A stretch of DNA of 64,000 nt from positions 558,001 through 622,000 of the forward strand of contig WSYJ01000149.1 in assembly GCA_020186115.1 (NCBI GenBank), read 5' to 3'. This DNA comes from Histomonas meleagridis (Eukaryota > Parabasalia > Tritrichomonadida > Dientamoebidae). The notes under the pieces are model-generated. The model had not been told where the DNA came from, searched no databases, and was given only the letters and a program-made list of their open reading frames with translations. Of this stretch, positions 40,002 to 50,217 are shown piece after piece. Numbering within the stretch: position 1 is the stretch's first letter; each line of letters opens with the position of its first letter. The translations under genes were made by a program, and so were the position numbers.

Positions 40002-41078
40002 ATGAGAAGAAAATTTAGGGCAGATGAAATAAACAAACAGATATTAAATGAAAATGACGAAGAAGAATCAACGTCTGAAAGTGAAGAGTACATTGATCAA
40101 GAAATTGAATTTAATCCATCAAGATTAAGAACAGATGCAATTCCAACAGAAGGAATTTATGAAGGACAAAAAGTATCAAGAAAAGAAATAGAAGCATCAG
40201 AGCCAGAGAGTGATGAATCTAATGAAGATATTGATGATACTTATTCTGAAAGTGATATGTACATCCCTGAACCAGATGGTTCTAGAAACCTTGAAGCCGA
40301 ACTTGAACTTCTTGAAAAAGATGAAGGAGCTGGCCTTCTTGATTCCTTAAAAAAACAACAAGAAGCAGATCTCAAAGTTGCTCGAGGTACTTCTGCTCTT
40401 CAAAATCAATATTCTGCTTTACTCTTACTAAGGCTAAAAATGCAAGGTGCACTTTCAGCTGTTAATTTATTGCCATCGAACGTACATACCGAAGAATCAG
40501 ATATTACTCCTTTTCAAGCTGCTACAGAAGATCAAGAAGTTGCTTCCATGCTTGCTGAAATCAGTCAGTCTGCCATTGCTCTTCAAGAGAAACTTCATCA
40601 TCTTAAATTGGAAATTGAAAATACATATGAATGGGAAGAGTCCGAAGCTGCGAAACGGATGATTGAAAACATATCCCACTGGTCTCAGCGTATAAGACTT
40701 TCATCTGGAATGAAGAAAGGAGTTGTTATCAATCGACCAATTGATCAACAGATTTCAGCTGCCCTTAGTGATAAGGAGATTCTTATACAGCCAACAAGAC
40801 ATAGAGAGCGGGGCGACAAGATCTTTGGCTTTGAGACGCAGCCTGAAGTTGTGAATGATGTTTATAACGATTCGAATTGGTATAAACGGCTTCTTTCTGA
40901 TGTTGTTGGAATTCAAAAGAAGGAAACTAAAGTTGTTGCAACAAAGCCAAAGAAGCAGTTGTTAAGAAGTCGGCAAATCCATTATGATATAATTCCCGAG
41001 TTACAAAACTTTATGACAAGTGTCATACAACCAATTCCATCTTATGCAGATGCATTGTTTAATTCTTTAATGAAATAA
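40002..41078 (+). CDS. BFR2: AATF/BFR2-like ribosome biogenesis factor
   Basis: 358 residues. Bfr2/AATF (Traube family) acts in the small-subunit processome for 18S rRNA maturation. The N-terminal third is acidic and disordered (EEESTSESEEYID). The middle carries the AATF coiled-coil (VARGTSALQNQYSALLLLRLKMQ; ALQEKLHHLKLEIE). The C-terminal Traube block is present as VYNDSNWYKRLLSDVVG, followed by a basic stretch and PELQNFMTSV, where the family has 'YDDxDFYxxLL' and 'KLxNFM'. Divergent from eS1, which fits coordinated ribosome expression. GAACGTTTATC sits near 39958-39968. The stop is followed by ATA (TAAAT). Confidence 0.85.
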   Translation: MRRKFRADEINKQILNENDEEESTSESEEYIDQEIEFNPSRLRTDAIPTEGIYEGQKVSRKEIEASEPESDESNEDIDDTYSESDMYIPEPDGSRNLEAELELLEKDEGAGLLDSLKKQQEADLKVARGTSALQNQYSALLLLRLKMQGALSAVNLLPSNVHTEESDITPFQAATEDQEVASMLAEISQSAIALQEKLHHLKLEIENTYEWEESEAAKRMIENISHWSQRIRLSSGMKKGVVINRPIDQQISAALSDKEILIQPTRHRERGDKIFGFETQPEVVNDVYNDSNWYKRLLSDVVGIQKKETKVVATKPKKQLLRSRQIHYDIIPELQNFMTSVIQPIPSYADALFNSLMK

Positions 41079-41130
41079 ATATAAATTTTTGGATTATTAC
41101 GTATTTTTCTGGATGATGATTATGATTAAT

Positions 41131-41252
41131 TTTTAACAGGTCAAAACATCTCTGAAGCCGCCAAATTAATGTTAAAGAATACTCCAAAGGTTGCAGTCAA
41201 GAAACTTACATATACACTTGTGAGACCACAATTTGCAAATCTCATTAAATAA
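41131..41252 (+). pseudogene. duplicated tail of the 241-residue protein gene
   Basis: Encodes GQNISEAAKLMLKNTPKVA to the stop, identical to the end of the gene at 47103-47828. It lacks the first 200 codons and is a by-product of the inverted duplication. Confidence 0.9.
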
Positions 41253-41539
41253 ATAACTTCAATAATTTAAATTTGTTATAAAGATGAAATCTTATGAATA
41301 TTAATATTGAACGAATTTATTGAAAAAATTCTCTCAATCGAATATTGTATGAAAATGTTTTTAATTAATTTTTAAGCATAAATTTTTTTATTTATGTTTT
41401 TTGATATCACACAACAACCCCAAAATCGATTCAATAATTGAGAATAGAAGATTCATAATTCAATACTTTCAGATGGGACACATCACCTCACATTCCTACC
41501 TCCTTTGTGCTGAAAATATTTTCATCTCATTTTTGAAGA

Positions 41540-43220
41540 ATGATGATTCTTTTACTTGGCTTGATAAGCTGTAATGATTTCTGTATATCGAATCATTGAT
41601 AAAGATAAAAAACTGCAACAATATTAAAAGCGCCAGATAAAAATTTTAAACTTATCACCTGATAAATTTTGTAAAATTAATGGAATTAATTATACTATTA
41701 TTGGTATTGAAGATGAAGCTTTTAAAAATTGCAAAGATCTTAGAACAGTCAGAATCTCAGATACCATTAAAACACTAGGGACAAAAGCTTTGTATCATTG
41801 TACTTCCTTTAATAGATGTTGATTTAGGTGATGTTAAATTTATTGATGAAAATGCTTTTCAAGGTTGTACTTCAATTTATAATGTATTATTTGGAGGTTT
41901 ATATGATATTCAAGGATGTCATAATTTATTCGATAAAAACATCACAATATTTGTTGATAGGAATTATCAAGACAAAACATTCTGTGGTTATAATGTTGAT
42001 AAATCTTTAGAATTATTCATTTATGCAGGTCCCGCTGTAATATATAAATGGTTTAATGAAAATAAGAAAGAAATTTCATTATATAGATCACTTGAAAAAG
42101 GTGTTTATACAATTCCAACAGAATTAGTTACAAAAGAAACTTATAAAATAGTCGGAATTTATGATGGTGCATTTCGTAATAGCAATGATTTAACTGAAGT
42201 TATCATTCCTGATGGTATTAAATATATTGGTGAAGAAGCTTTCATTAATTGAAAAAAAAAAAAAAAAGTAACAATTTCATGTGATGTTAAATATATCGGT
42301 GAAAATGCTTTCAAAGGTTGTTCTTCTCTTAATGAAATAATATTTGAAGGTTTATATGATATTCAATCATTGAATGTATTCGATCATTCATTAACAATAT
42401 TTGTTGATAGGAATTATCAAGATAAAACATTCTGTGGTTATAATGTTGATAAATCTTTAGAATTATTCATTTATGCAGGTCCAACTGAAATTTATAAATG
42501 GTATAACAAAGATAAGAAATATGTTTCTTTATATAGAACACTCGCTAAAGGAATTTATACTGTTTCTACTACTGTTTCAACACATCCTGATTATTCTGTC
42601 ATCAAAATTTATGATAATGCATTCGAAGATCGTAAAGATTTAACTGAAGTTATCATTCCTGATGGTATTAAATATATTGGTGAAGAAGCTTTCATTAATT
42701 GTGCTTCTTTACAAAAAGTAACAATTTCTTCTTCTGTCGAATTTATTGATATTAATGCTTTTAAGGATTGTTCTTCTTTAAGTTATGTATATTTCAATGG
42801 GAATAATGAAATTAATTATAATGATCCTGTTTTCCCTTCATTTACAAAAAATTTATGTTTCTGAAAATTATAAAGATGATACATTTTGTGGAATGAATGT
42901 AATTAAAATACAATCAACTTCAATATCAACATCAACATCAAATGATAATAATAACTTTAACAATAATAATAATAATAATAATAATTTAGAAATTCAAATA
43001 GGTAATAATATTAAAGATGAAACATCGAATGTTCAAAAAAGAAGGAAAGAAATTAAATATGATATTAATTGGATGTGTTGTCGGAATTGCTATAATTGCA
43101 ATTATTGTTGGTATTACAATATTTATTAAAACAAAATTACATAAAGAAGAAGAAATTGATGAAGAACCAATGCTTGGTAAAGATTGTAAATATACTGAAA
43201 TATTGGATACTGATCCTTAA
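41540..43220 (+). pseudogene. BspA-like gene copy, broken (left arm)
   Basis: Copy of the gene at 45139-46816. Relative to that copy it has extra or missing bases near 41585, 41612, 41636, 41810, 42846 and 43036. It also has an in-frame TGA plus a 16-base A-run at about 42250-42268 where the partner reads INCASLQK. In one place, about 42100, this copy has the in-frame A-run length (5 A) where the partner has 6. The damage is mostly homopolymer length, as in a poorly polished consensus, so the label pseudogene may be wrong biologically. Confidence 0.7.
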
Positions 43221-43261
43221 ATAATAATAATAAACATTTTAATTCAATAATTTTTATTTTG

Positions 43262-45097
43262 CTATTTTTCATCAAAAATTTTAAACGTGAAAAATGATTC
43301 AATTAAAATAAAAATTAAACAAATAATGTGCCTTTACTTGGGTGAACATTTTTTAAATTGATTATTTGAATGATACTTATAAGAAAATATATTTATAAAT
43401 ATATTTTATTAAGTGATTTAGTGATTTTGTCATTTGTTTTTGATAAAAAGTAAACAGGATTTAATTTCGGAAGGTAAGATATAACAATAAAAGTTACCAA
43501 TACATTTAGGTAATACTATGGATAAAAAAATGAAAAATTAAGATACATTTAAATCAATATAATTTTAAAATACATCATGTAATTCAATATATTTTTAGAG
43601 TCTTGCACATAGGTTATTAAATCTAGCAAATAAGATGCTAAGCTTTAATCTACATTAACTTTTTATATATGCACCTTTTTAAGGCTGCTACACGCTTATC
43701 GGTTATTTTAAAGGTTTACGCCATTTTTGAGATAAAAGTGACATTAGAATTTGTTGTGACATAAGCGTGTAGATGAATTCATTATCATATAATGGGAAGA
43801 AGAAGTCCAAACTCAAAAAGAATAAAAGTTATAATCATTAGTGTACCTAATGGCATGGTAACTTCCATTCCTCTTTCAAGAAGGCACTTTGAATGAACTA
43901 GATCAAATCTCCAAAATAATTAGAGGAAATGTTGAACAACCTCTTGATAATTCAGAGGCTATTTCGAACTCGAACGAAATTTGTTTAAGTAATTTTGACG
44001 AATTTAACATCAACCCTTTCCTTTTTGGCTCAAGCGATGAGCAAACATTTAACTTCAACTTCTGTGACTTTTGGGATTTTGAGTAAATTATCATATCGAT
44101 TTATTTAATTTCTTGCACATGCAGCTATCAATATGAACATTTCCTCTTGGTTCGCAAAAAATTATTTATTCACATTTCTTGATGAAACATTACTATTTCA
44201 GATTTGCTTGGTATCGATTCTTTTATATTACATATGATACATAAAAGTGTTCAATTCTATTGTAACATGGTAACTTACAATTTTCTACTTCAAATCTATT
44301 TTGAAATTTTTGTAACATCGACTTAAGGACCAAATAAAATAGATGGTTTTTTGCTCTAAGTGAACAAGCACGTATTTATTCTTGACAACAAGTGAGAAAT
44401 GAATTAAAAAATCAAAAAATTAATGAAAGAATGCACTTTAATAAAAAGTTAAAATTTGGGCAAAAATCTAAATTCAGGTTACCTTTAATTTCTTTAAATC
44501 TCTCGAATATACATTATATATTTATACTAATTCGTATTTATATATATATATTAATTGTAAAGAATTTTTTTATATTTGCAAAGTTTTTATTTGTAACTTT
44601 GATCTGGAGCCTAAATAATTATTCAAGTAGCTACTGACATTATTACCTCTAATTTTTATGCCCACAATCATACTAATGTTATCACCGCTAAAAGACCTTT
44701 TGGACAGGTGCCTAATATATAACATTTTTTAATCAGAAATGTGGTATCTCGCTTTCAAAATTGTGTTGTGCTTCAGCAAAACTATAAAAAGTGATAAACA
44801 TTGGGTGTTTGAACATTTCCCTCTTTGTTGACGATTTTAAGAATTTTTTATTTATATATGTTATCTATATAAAGTTTATATAATCATGAGTAACATTTTT
44901 AGACTCTTTTAAAACCCAACGAAAAATATGTTTTAAAGGTTTGATTATTTGCTTCTACTTGATTATGATGATAAATCAATGATTGGTAGATTATTAATAA
45001 TTCTGAAATTTTATTGGAGAATTACTTTTATCATTCATGATCTGAGTTTATTCATTGGCGTGTTTTAGTAGATTGTGTTATATAATTCTAACAAAAA
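43262..45097. other. unique spacer of the inverted duplication
   Basis: 1.84 kb, AT-rich. Contains a perfect 12-bp inverted repeat CTACACGCTTAT / ATAAGCGTGTAG (43688-43699 and 43761-43772) just upstream of a weak frame pair: 43792-43896 (MGRRSPNSKRIKV) and, one base out of phase, to 44086 (an Asn/Asp/Phe-rich stretch). No other supported gene. Confidence 0.45.
43688..43772. repeat. 12-bp perfect inverted repeat, 61-bp loop
   Basis: CTACACGCTTAT at 43688-43699 and its reverse complement at 43761-43772, in an AT-rich spacer. Possible hairpin, regulatory pair or ends of a tiny insertion. Confidence 0.7.
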
Positions 45098-47224
45098 CAA
45101 AATAAAAATTATTGAATTAAAATGTTTATTATTATTATTTAAGGATCAGTATCCAATATTTCAGTATATTTACAATCTTTACCAAGCATTGGTTCTTCAT
45201 CAATTTCTTCTTCTTTATGTAATTTTGTTTTAATAAATATTGTAATACCAACAATAATTGCAATTATAGCAATTCCGACAACACATCCAATTAATATCAT
45301 ATTTAATTTCTTTCCTTCTTTTTGAACATTCGATGTTTCATCTTTAATATTATTACCTATTTGAATTTCTAAATTATTATTATTATTATTATTATTGTTA
45401 AAGTTATTATTATCATTTGATGTTGATGTTGATATTGAAGTTGATTGTATTTTAATTACATTCATTCCACAAAATGTATCATCTTTATAATTTTCAGAAA
45501 CATAAATTTTTGTAAATGAAGGGAAAACAGGATCATTATAATTAATTTCATTATTCCCATTGAAATATACATAACTTAAAGAAGAACAATCCTTAAAAGC
45601 ATTAATATCAATAAATTCGACAGAAGAAGAAATTGTTACTTTTTGTAAAGAAGCACAATTAATGAAAGCTTCTTCACCAATATATTTAATACCATCAGGA
45701 ATGATAACTTCAGTTAAATCTTTACGATCTTCGAATGCATTATCATAAATTTTGATGACAGAATAATCAGGATGTGTTGAAACAGTAGTAGAAACAGTAT
45801 AAATTCCTTTAGCGAGTGTTCTATATAAAGAAACATATTTCTTATCTTTGTTATACCATTTATAAATTTCAGTTGGACCTGCATAAATGAATAATTCTAA
45901 AGATTTATCAACATTATAACCACAGAATGTTTTATCTTGATAATTCCTATCAACAAATATTGTTAATGAATGATCGAATACATTCAATGATTGAATATCA
46001 TATAAACCTTCAAATATTATTTCATTAAGAGAAGAACAACCTTTGAAAGCATTTTCACCGATATATTTAACATCACATGAAATTGTTACTTTTTGTAAAG
46101 AAGCACAATTAATGAAAGCTTCTTCACCAATATATTTAATACCATCAGGAATGATAACTTCAGTTAAATCATTGCTATTACGAAATGCACCATCATAAAT
46201 TCCGACTATTTTATAAGTTTCTTTTGTAACTAATTCTGTTGGAATTGTATAAACACCTTTTTTCAAGTGATCTATATAATGAAATTTCTTTCTTATTTTC
46301 ATTAAACCATTTATATATTACAGCGGGACCTGCATAAATGAATAATTCTAAAGATTTATCAACATTATAACCACAGAATGTTTTGTCTTGATAATTCCTA
46401 TCAACAAATATTGTGATGTTTTTATCGAATAAATTATGACATCCTTGAATATCATATAAACCTCCAAATAATACATTATAAATTGAAGTACAACCTTGAA
46501 AAGCATTTTCATCAATAAATTTAACATCACCTAAATCAACATCTATTAAAGAAGTACAATTATAAAAAGCTTTTTTCCCTATTGTTTTAATGGTATCTGA
46601 AATTCTGACTGTTCTAAGATCTTTGCAATTTTTAAAAGCTTCATCTTCAATACCAATAATAGTATAATTAATTCCATTAATTTTACAAAATTTATCAGGT
46701 GATAAGTTTAAAATTTTATCTGGCGCTTTTAATATTGTTGCAGTTTTTTTATCTTTATCAATGATTCGATATACGAAATCATTACAGCTTATCAAGCCAA
46801 GTAAAAGAATCATCATTCTTCAAAAATGAGATGAAAATATTTTCAGCACAAAGGAGGTAGGAATGTGAGGTGATGTGTCCCATCTGAAAGTATTGAATTA
46901 TGAATCTTCTATTCTCAATTATTGAATCGATTTTGGGGTTGTTGTGTGATATCAAAAAACATAAATAAAAAAATTTATGCTTAAAAATTAATTAAAAACA
47001 TTTTCATACAATATTCGATTGAGAGAATTTTTCAATAAATTCGTTCAATATTAATATTCATAAGATTTCATCTTTATAACAAATTTAAATTATTGAAGTT
47101 ATTTATTTAATGAGATTTGCAAATTGTGGTCTCACAAGTGTATATGTAAGTTTCTTGACTGCAACCTTTGGAGTATTCTTTAACATTAATTTGGCGGCTT
47201 CAGAGATGTTTTGACCTGTTAAAA
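45098..47224. repeat. right arm of the inverted duplication
   Basis: Reverse complement of 41131-43261. This arm contains a nearly intact BspA-like gene and continues without a break into the full 241-residue gene, so it is likely the original copy. Confidence 0.9.
45139..46816 (-). CDS. BspA-like leucine-rich repeat surface protein, single frameshift
   Basis: About 550 residues in two overlapping frames, 46816-46211 and 46302-45139, joined at an A-run near 46260 that has 6 A here and 5 A (in frame) in the left-arm copy. Starts MMILLLGLISC, a short signal peptide. LRR_5 (Treponema BspA-type) repeats follow, e.g. LTEVIIPDGIKYIGEEAF, present twice. A unit of about 450 bp including IFVDRNYQDKTFCGYNVD is tandemly repeated. 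A Thr/Ser and Asn-rich stalk with an (AAT)n tract leads to a transmembrane segment (MILIGCVVGIAIIAIIVGI) and an acidic cytoplasmic tail (EEEIDEEPMLGKDC). BspA-like proteins are a huge trichomonad surface family thought to mediate adhesion. The frameshift is probably a homopolymer error. Confidence 0.85.
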
Positions 47225-47828
47225 CGCCTTTGTATGGCCAGGAAATGACATATGATGCGCCTCCAACAAGTCCAGCAAGAGATGCTTCGACAAGTTTTTG
47301 GGTTGCAAAGTTAGGAAGCTGTGGAAGTACCTTTGGAAAGACTTTGGCTGCAAAGTATTCATCAATTCCATTCTTAACTGTGTGATATCCAACATCGTTT
47401 ATGATTGATTTAAAGAGGCCATCAAATGGTTGCTTAACATCAGTTTTCCTTGAGTTTTGGAGTGGGGTTGCAACCAAACGTGTTAAAGCCCACATTGGGA
47501 GACCTGTCATTGCGCCAAAAATAAATGGGTTTTTGACAGATAAATTGTATAAGTAAGGTGATTTTTTAAGTGTATTTTTGCTAAAGTCTTTCGCAACTTG
47601 TTGTACACCAGATATAACACAAGCATCGCGATAAGCTGGTGCAAGTAAATTTTGAGTATTGAGCTTCCTACTTTGAATCAACATGTATGTTTCACCTGCT
47701 ACCCCTGAAACAACAGCGGTGCAAAAGCTAGCGGCATAGCTCTTTAACTGCTGATTATCATTTGTTTTTTGTTGCTTTTGAGGTTTTTTGGCCTTGAACA
47801 TAAAATGTGAACAGTTGTAAATGGCCAT
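47103..47828 (-). CDS. 241-residue protein with hydrophobic segments, possibly an organelle membrane protein
   Basis: Starts at ATG 47828. Three Gly/Ala-rich segments, SFCTAVVSGVAGETYML, PFIFGAMTGLPMWALTRLVA and EASLAGLVGGASYVISWPYK, are spaced about 75-90 residues apart, each followed by basic residues. This recalls the threefold build of mitochondrial-carrier-type proteins or other hydrogenosome membrane proteins. The Px[DE]xx[KR] carrier motif was not found, so the family is unassigned. Its last 41 codons are duplicated in inverted orientation at 41131-41252. The stop is followed by ATAA (TAAATAA). Confidence 0.65.
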   Translation of the reverse strand: MAIYNCSHFMFKAKKPQKQQKTNDNQQLKSYAASFCTAVVSGVAGETYMLIQSRKLNTQNLLAPAYRDACVISGVQQVAKDFSKNTLKKSPYLYNLSVKNPFIFGAMTGLPMWALTRLVATPLQNSRKTDVKQPFDGLFKSIINDVGYHTVKNGIDEYFAAKVFPKVLPQLPNFATQKLVEASLAGLVGGASYVISWPYKGVLTGQNISEAAKLMLKNTPKVAVKKLTYTLVRPQFANLIK

Positions 47829-48161
47829 TTACAATTTTCAATGGCAATCGACCACTTTCAATTCAAAATGAATAGAGGAATGATAGCAACCTTTTATGAT
47901 CGTAAATTATTCTTCTTTGTAGGACATAAAAAAATATTCTAGTCGTAAATCATTTAGTGAATAAACGTCGTGCTTCTTGTGAAGCTAGTTTCAAAGTATA
48001 TTGAACAAAATCATATTTCACAATTTCTAATTTGAAATATGGACATCTATGTGAGTGTGGTTAAACATTTTTGAAGCATTTGACTTTGTATTGGAATATA
48101 TGAGAAATGCGGAAAGGTAAAGAAATCGTTTTGAGCAAAATATTTTGTACGTTAAGAACAA
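47829..48161. promoter_or_regulatory. divergent spacer (241-residue gene / coiled-coil gene)
   Basis: Includes AAACGTCG (about 47962-47969), ATCGTTTTG (about 48124-48132) and ACGTTAAG (about 48149-48156). No gene recognised. Confidence 0.35.
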
Positions 48162-49688
48162 ATGGAAGAAAATGAAATCAAAAAATTGAGGCATAAAAAT
48201 AGAAATTTAAAAACAAAGATTATTAATCAACACAGAAAATATTCATATAATTTAGAAATGATTAAAAAGCAAAATCAAGATCTTCATAAATCAATTGAAA
48301 TGGAAAAAAATAAATATGTTGAAATTTTTGCGAAACTTTCCAATCAAATTTCTGAACTTGAAGCAAGAATTCAAAGATCCAACCAGAACAAAAAGTACAG
48401 TTTTCAAATTCCAGCATTTCCAATGCAAAAAAATAATACCAAAAAGAGACTTCATGAACTAGAACAAGAAGGAGATCAATTGCTGGGGAAAACAGATAGA
48501 GTTTTAAAAAATTGTTATTTCCATGAATTTAATAATAAATTGTCTTTTAACAACGCGTCAACTCCACTTCCATTTAAGCCTATTAAAATACAACTTCCAG
48601 AACCTGTAAATGATCAACCTTTAAAGAGGCGTTTAAGTTTTTCTTCTTTAAATGAAGAAAAATATCAACAAACAAACAAAAATGATTCAAAACGAATTTC
48701 GGCTACTTTGGAAATCTCTGTTCCAAAGCATTTTCAATCATATGAAACAATAGATTCGGATACTGATAAAACGTCAGTTACAAAATTTTCTGATTTGATT
48801 TCTAGTAAAAGTTCATCAAGTTATCAAAAAGAAAATATGAATTATCAAACAAACAGACAATCAAAAGAAAATATAGAATATCTATTAAATAAACAGACAA
48901 ATGAAGTACAATTGAAATCGAATATCCAAGAACAAGAAAGCATACAAAGCATAACAAATAAACAATTAAAAGAAAACATAGAATATAAACTAAATAAACA
49001 AACAAATGAAACCAAATTCCAATCAAGCAATACAAAACAAGAAAATATACAAAATCAAACAAAAATAGAAAACATACAAAATCAAACAGACAAAAGCGTG
49101 GATGAAAATCTTTTAAGTAAAATAAACAAACAAGAAAGTGAAAATACACAAAAACAAGAAATTGTAATAGATCAACAAAAAAGTAATGAAATTATAGATC
49201 CACAAAATCATATTGTAGACACAAGACAATTTAATTCAAACGCAAACATCGATATTAAAAGCAATTTGAAGCAAGAAATTCACAATCAACCTATTCAAAG
49301 AAAGAACGAATACATTGACCAAATGAATGTTCGACATTTTGTGTATGAAGATTCATCTTCTGAAGAAGAAGCTAGTGAAACAATTGCTCACTTCAAACCA
49401 CAACTTGAAGAAGAGTCAATGCAAGAACAAGAAGAAATCAATGATCAAAGTAATGCACCATCCGAAATTAATACAACATTATTTGCTGGAATGCAAGATT
49501 ATAAAGATAATGATGAAGAACTTTCTTTAGAATTCCAATCTGATGGCTTTCCTTCTAATACATTAGATAAAACAAAAACAGAATCATCAACATTGAAACA
49601 AAACGAAAATGATTTAGAGAATGAGTCTTTCGAAATTGAATTTCCCGATGACCTGGAAGATGATGATACTGAAGGTTGGGGAGCATGA
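48162..49688 (+). CDS. N-terminal coiled-coil, Gln/Asn-rich protein; weak shugoshin-like character
   Basis: 508 residues. Residues about 3-75 form a continuous parallel coiled coil (IKKLRHKNRNLKTKI...YSYNLEMIKKQNQDL...). A basic patch PLKRRLSFSSLNEE lies near residue 155. Residues about 220-320 contain imperfect repeats of about 36 residues built on KENIEYLLNKQTNE. The C-terminus is acidic and ends in DDDTEGWGA. A short N-terminal coiled coil followed by a long disordered chain with a KRR patch is how shugoshin proteins look, but their defining C-terminal basic SGO motif is not convincing. The acidic Trp end resembles W-motifs that bind coat-complex subunits. Function is open. Confidence 0.6.
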   Translation: MEENEIKKLRHKNRNLKTKIINQHRKYSYNLEMIKKQNQDLHKSIEMEKNKYVEIFAKLSNQISELEARIQRSNQNKKYSFQIPAFPMQKNNTKKRLHELEQEGDQLLGKTDRVLKNCYFHEFNNKLSFNNASTPLPFKPIKIQLPEPVNDQPLKRRLSFSSLNEEKYQQTNKNDSKRISATLEISVPKHFQSYETIDSDTDKTSVTKFSDLISSKSSSSYQKENMNYQTNRQSKENIEYLLNKQTNEVQLKSNIQEQESIQSITNKQLKENIEYKLNKQTNETKFQSSNTKQENIQNQTKIENIQNQTDKSVDENLLSKINKQESENTQKQEIVIDQQKSNEIIDPQNHIVDTRQFNSNANIDIKSNLKQEIHNQPIQRKNEYIDQMNVRHFVYEDSSSEEEASETIAHFKPQLEEESMQEQEEINDQSNAPSEINTTLFAGMQDYKDNDEELSLEFQSDGFPSNTLDKTKTESSTLKQNENDLENESFEIEFPDDLEDDDTEGWGA

Positions 49689-50217
49689 TAAAATAAATGT
49701 TTTTTTAAATATTAATTAACATATCCTTATTTGCGAGTATTTATATTTTTTCTTGTAAAATAATAAATATATAGTTTTCATTTTCACATAATTTACGCTA
49801 ATAATCTTTTTTATAATTTGTAGAATTATCTCAATAAACATAAAATTTAAAACATAGACGCAATGAAAAACCTGTAGACCAACACCTTAATATAAACCTA
49901 CATCCACACTGTAGCATTATAAATAAAGAACATATTTGGTTAAATATTTAATAAAAATTTTTTCGATTTAATTTTGTAATTTTCGCAATATTCCTATTTT
50001 CACTCACTTCACTAAGGAGAACGTTGTCATGAAAAAAATCTTTTTTCTCTATTTTCTTTACATATTTTAATTAATTCATATTTTTGGGACTGAATATATG
50101 TTAAAATTTCTATTTACTAACAAACTATATAAAAATTTATGATTTATCTAAAATTTTGTTGAAACCGAATGAATAATTTAAAATATTTTTATAACAATTT
50201 TTACTAATCGAAATAAA
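49689..50217. other. intergenic, convergent 3' ends
   Basis: AT-rich, no supported gene. One less AT-rich patch near 49850-49920 could be decayed sequence. Confidence 0.4.

Larger units (their letters stand above)
41131..43261. repeat. left arm of a 2.13-kb inverted duplication
   Basis: Reverse complement of 45098-47224. Paired coordinates sum to 88355-88359 at both ends, so the arms are collinear with only about 4 bp net length change. The arm has several single-base homopolymer differences from its partner, some local substitutions (around 41775-41815) and an A-run at about 42253-42268 replacing normal sequence. The 41131 junction falls 52 bp after the AATF stop. Confidence 0.9.

Noticed and set aside
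44392-44637. 81-codon plus-strand frame in the inverted-repeat spacer
   Set aside because: Hydrophobic, poly-Ile low complexity typical of translated AT-rich DNA.
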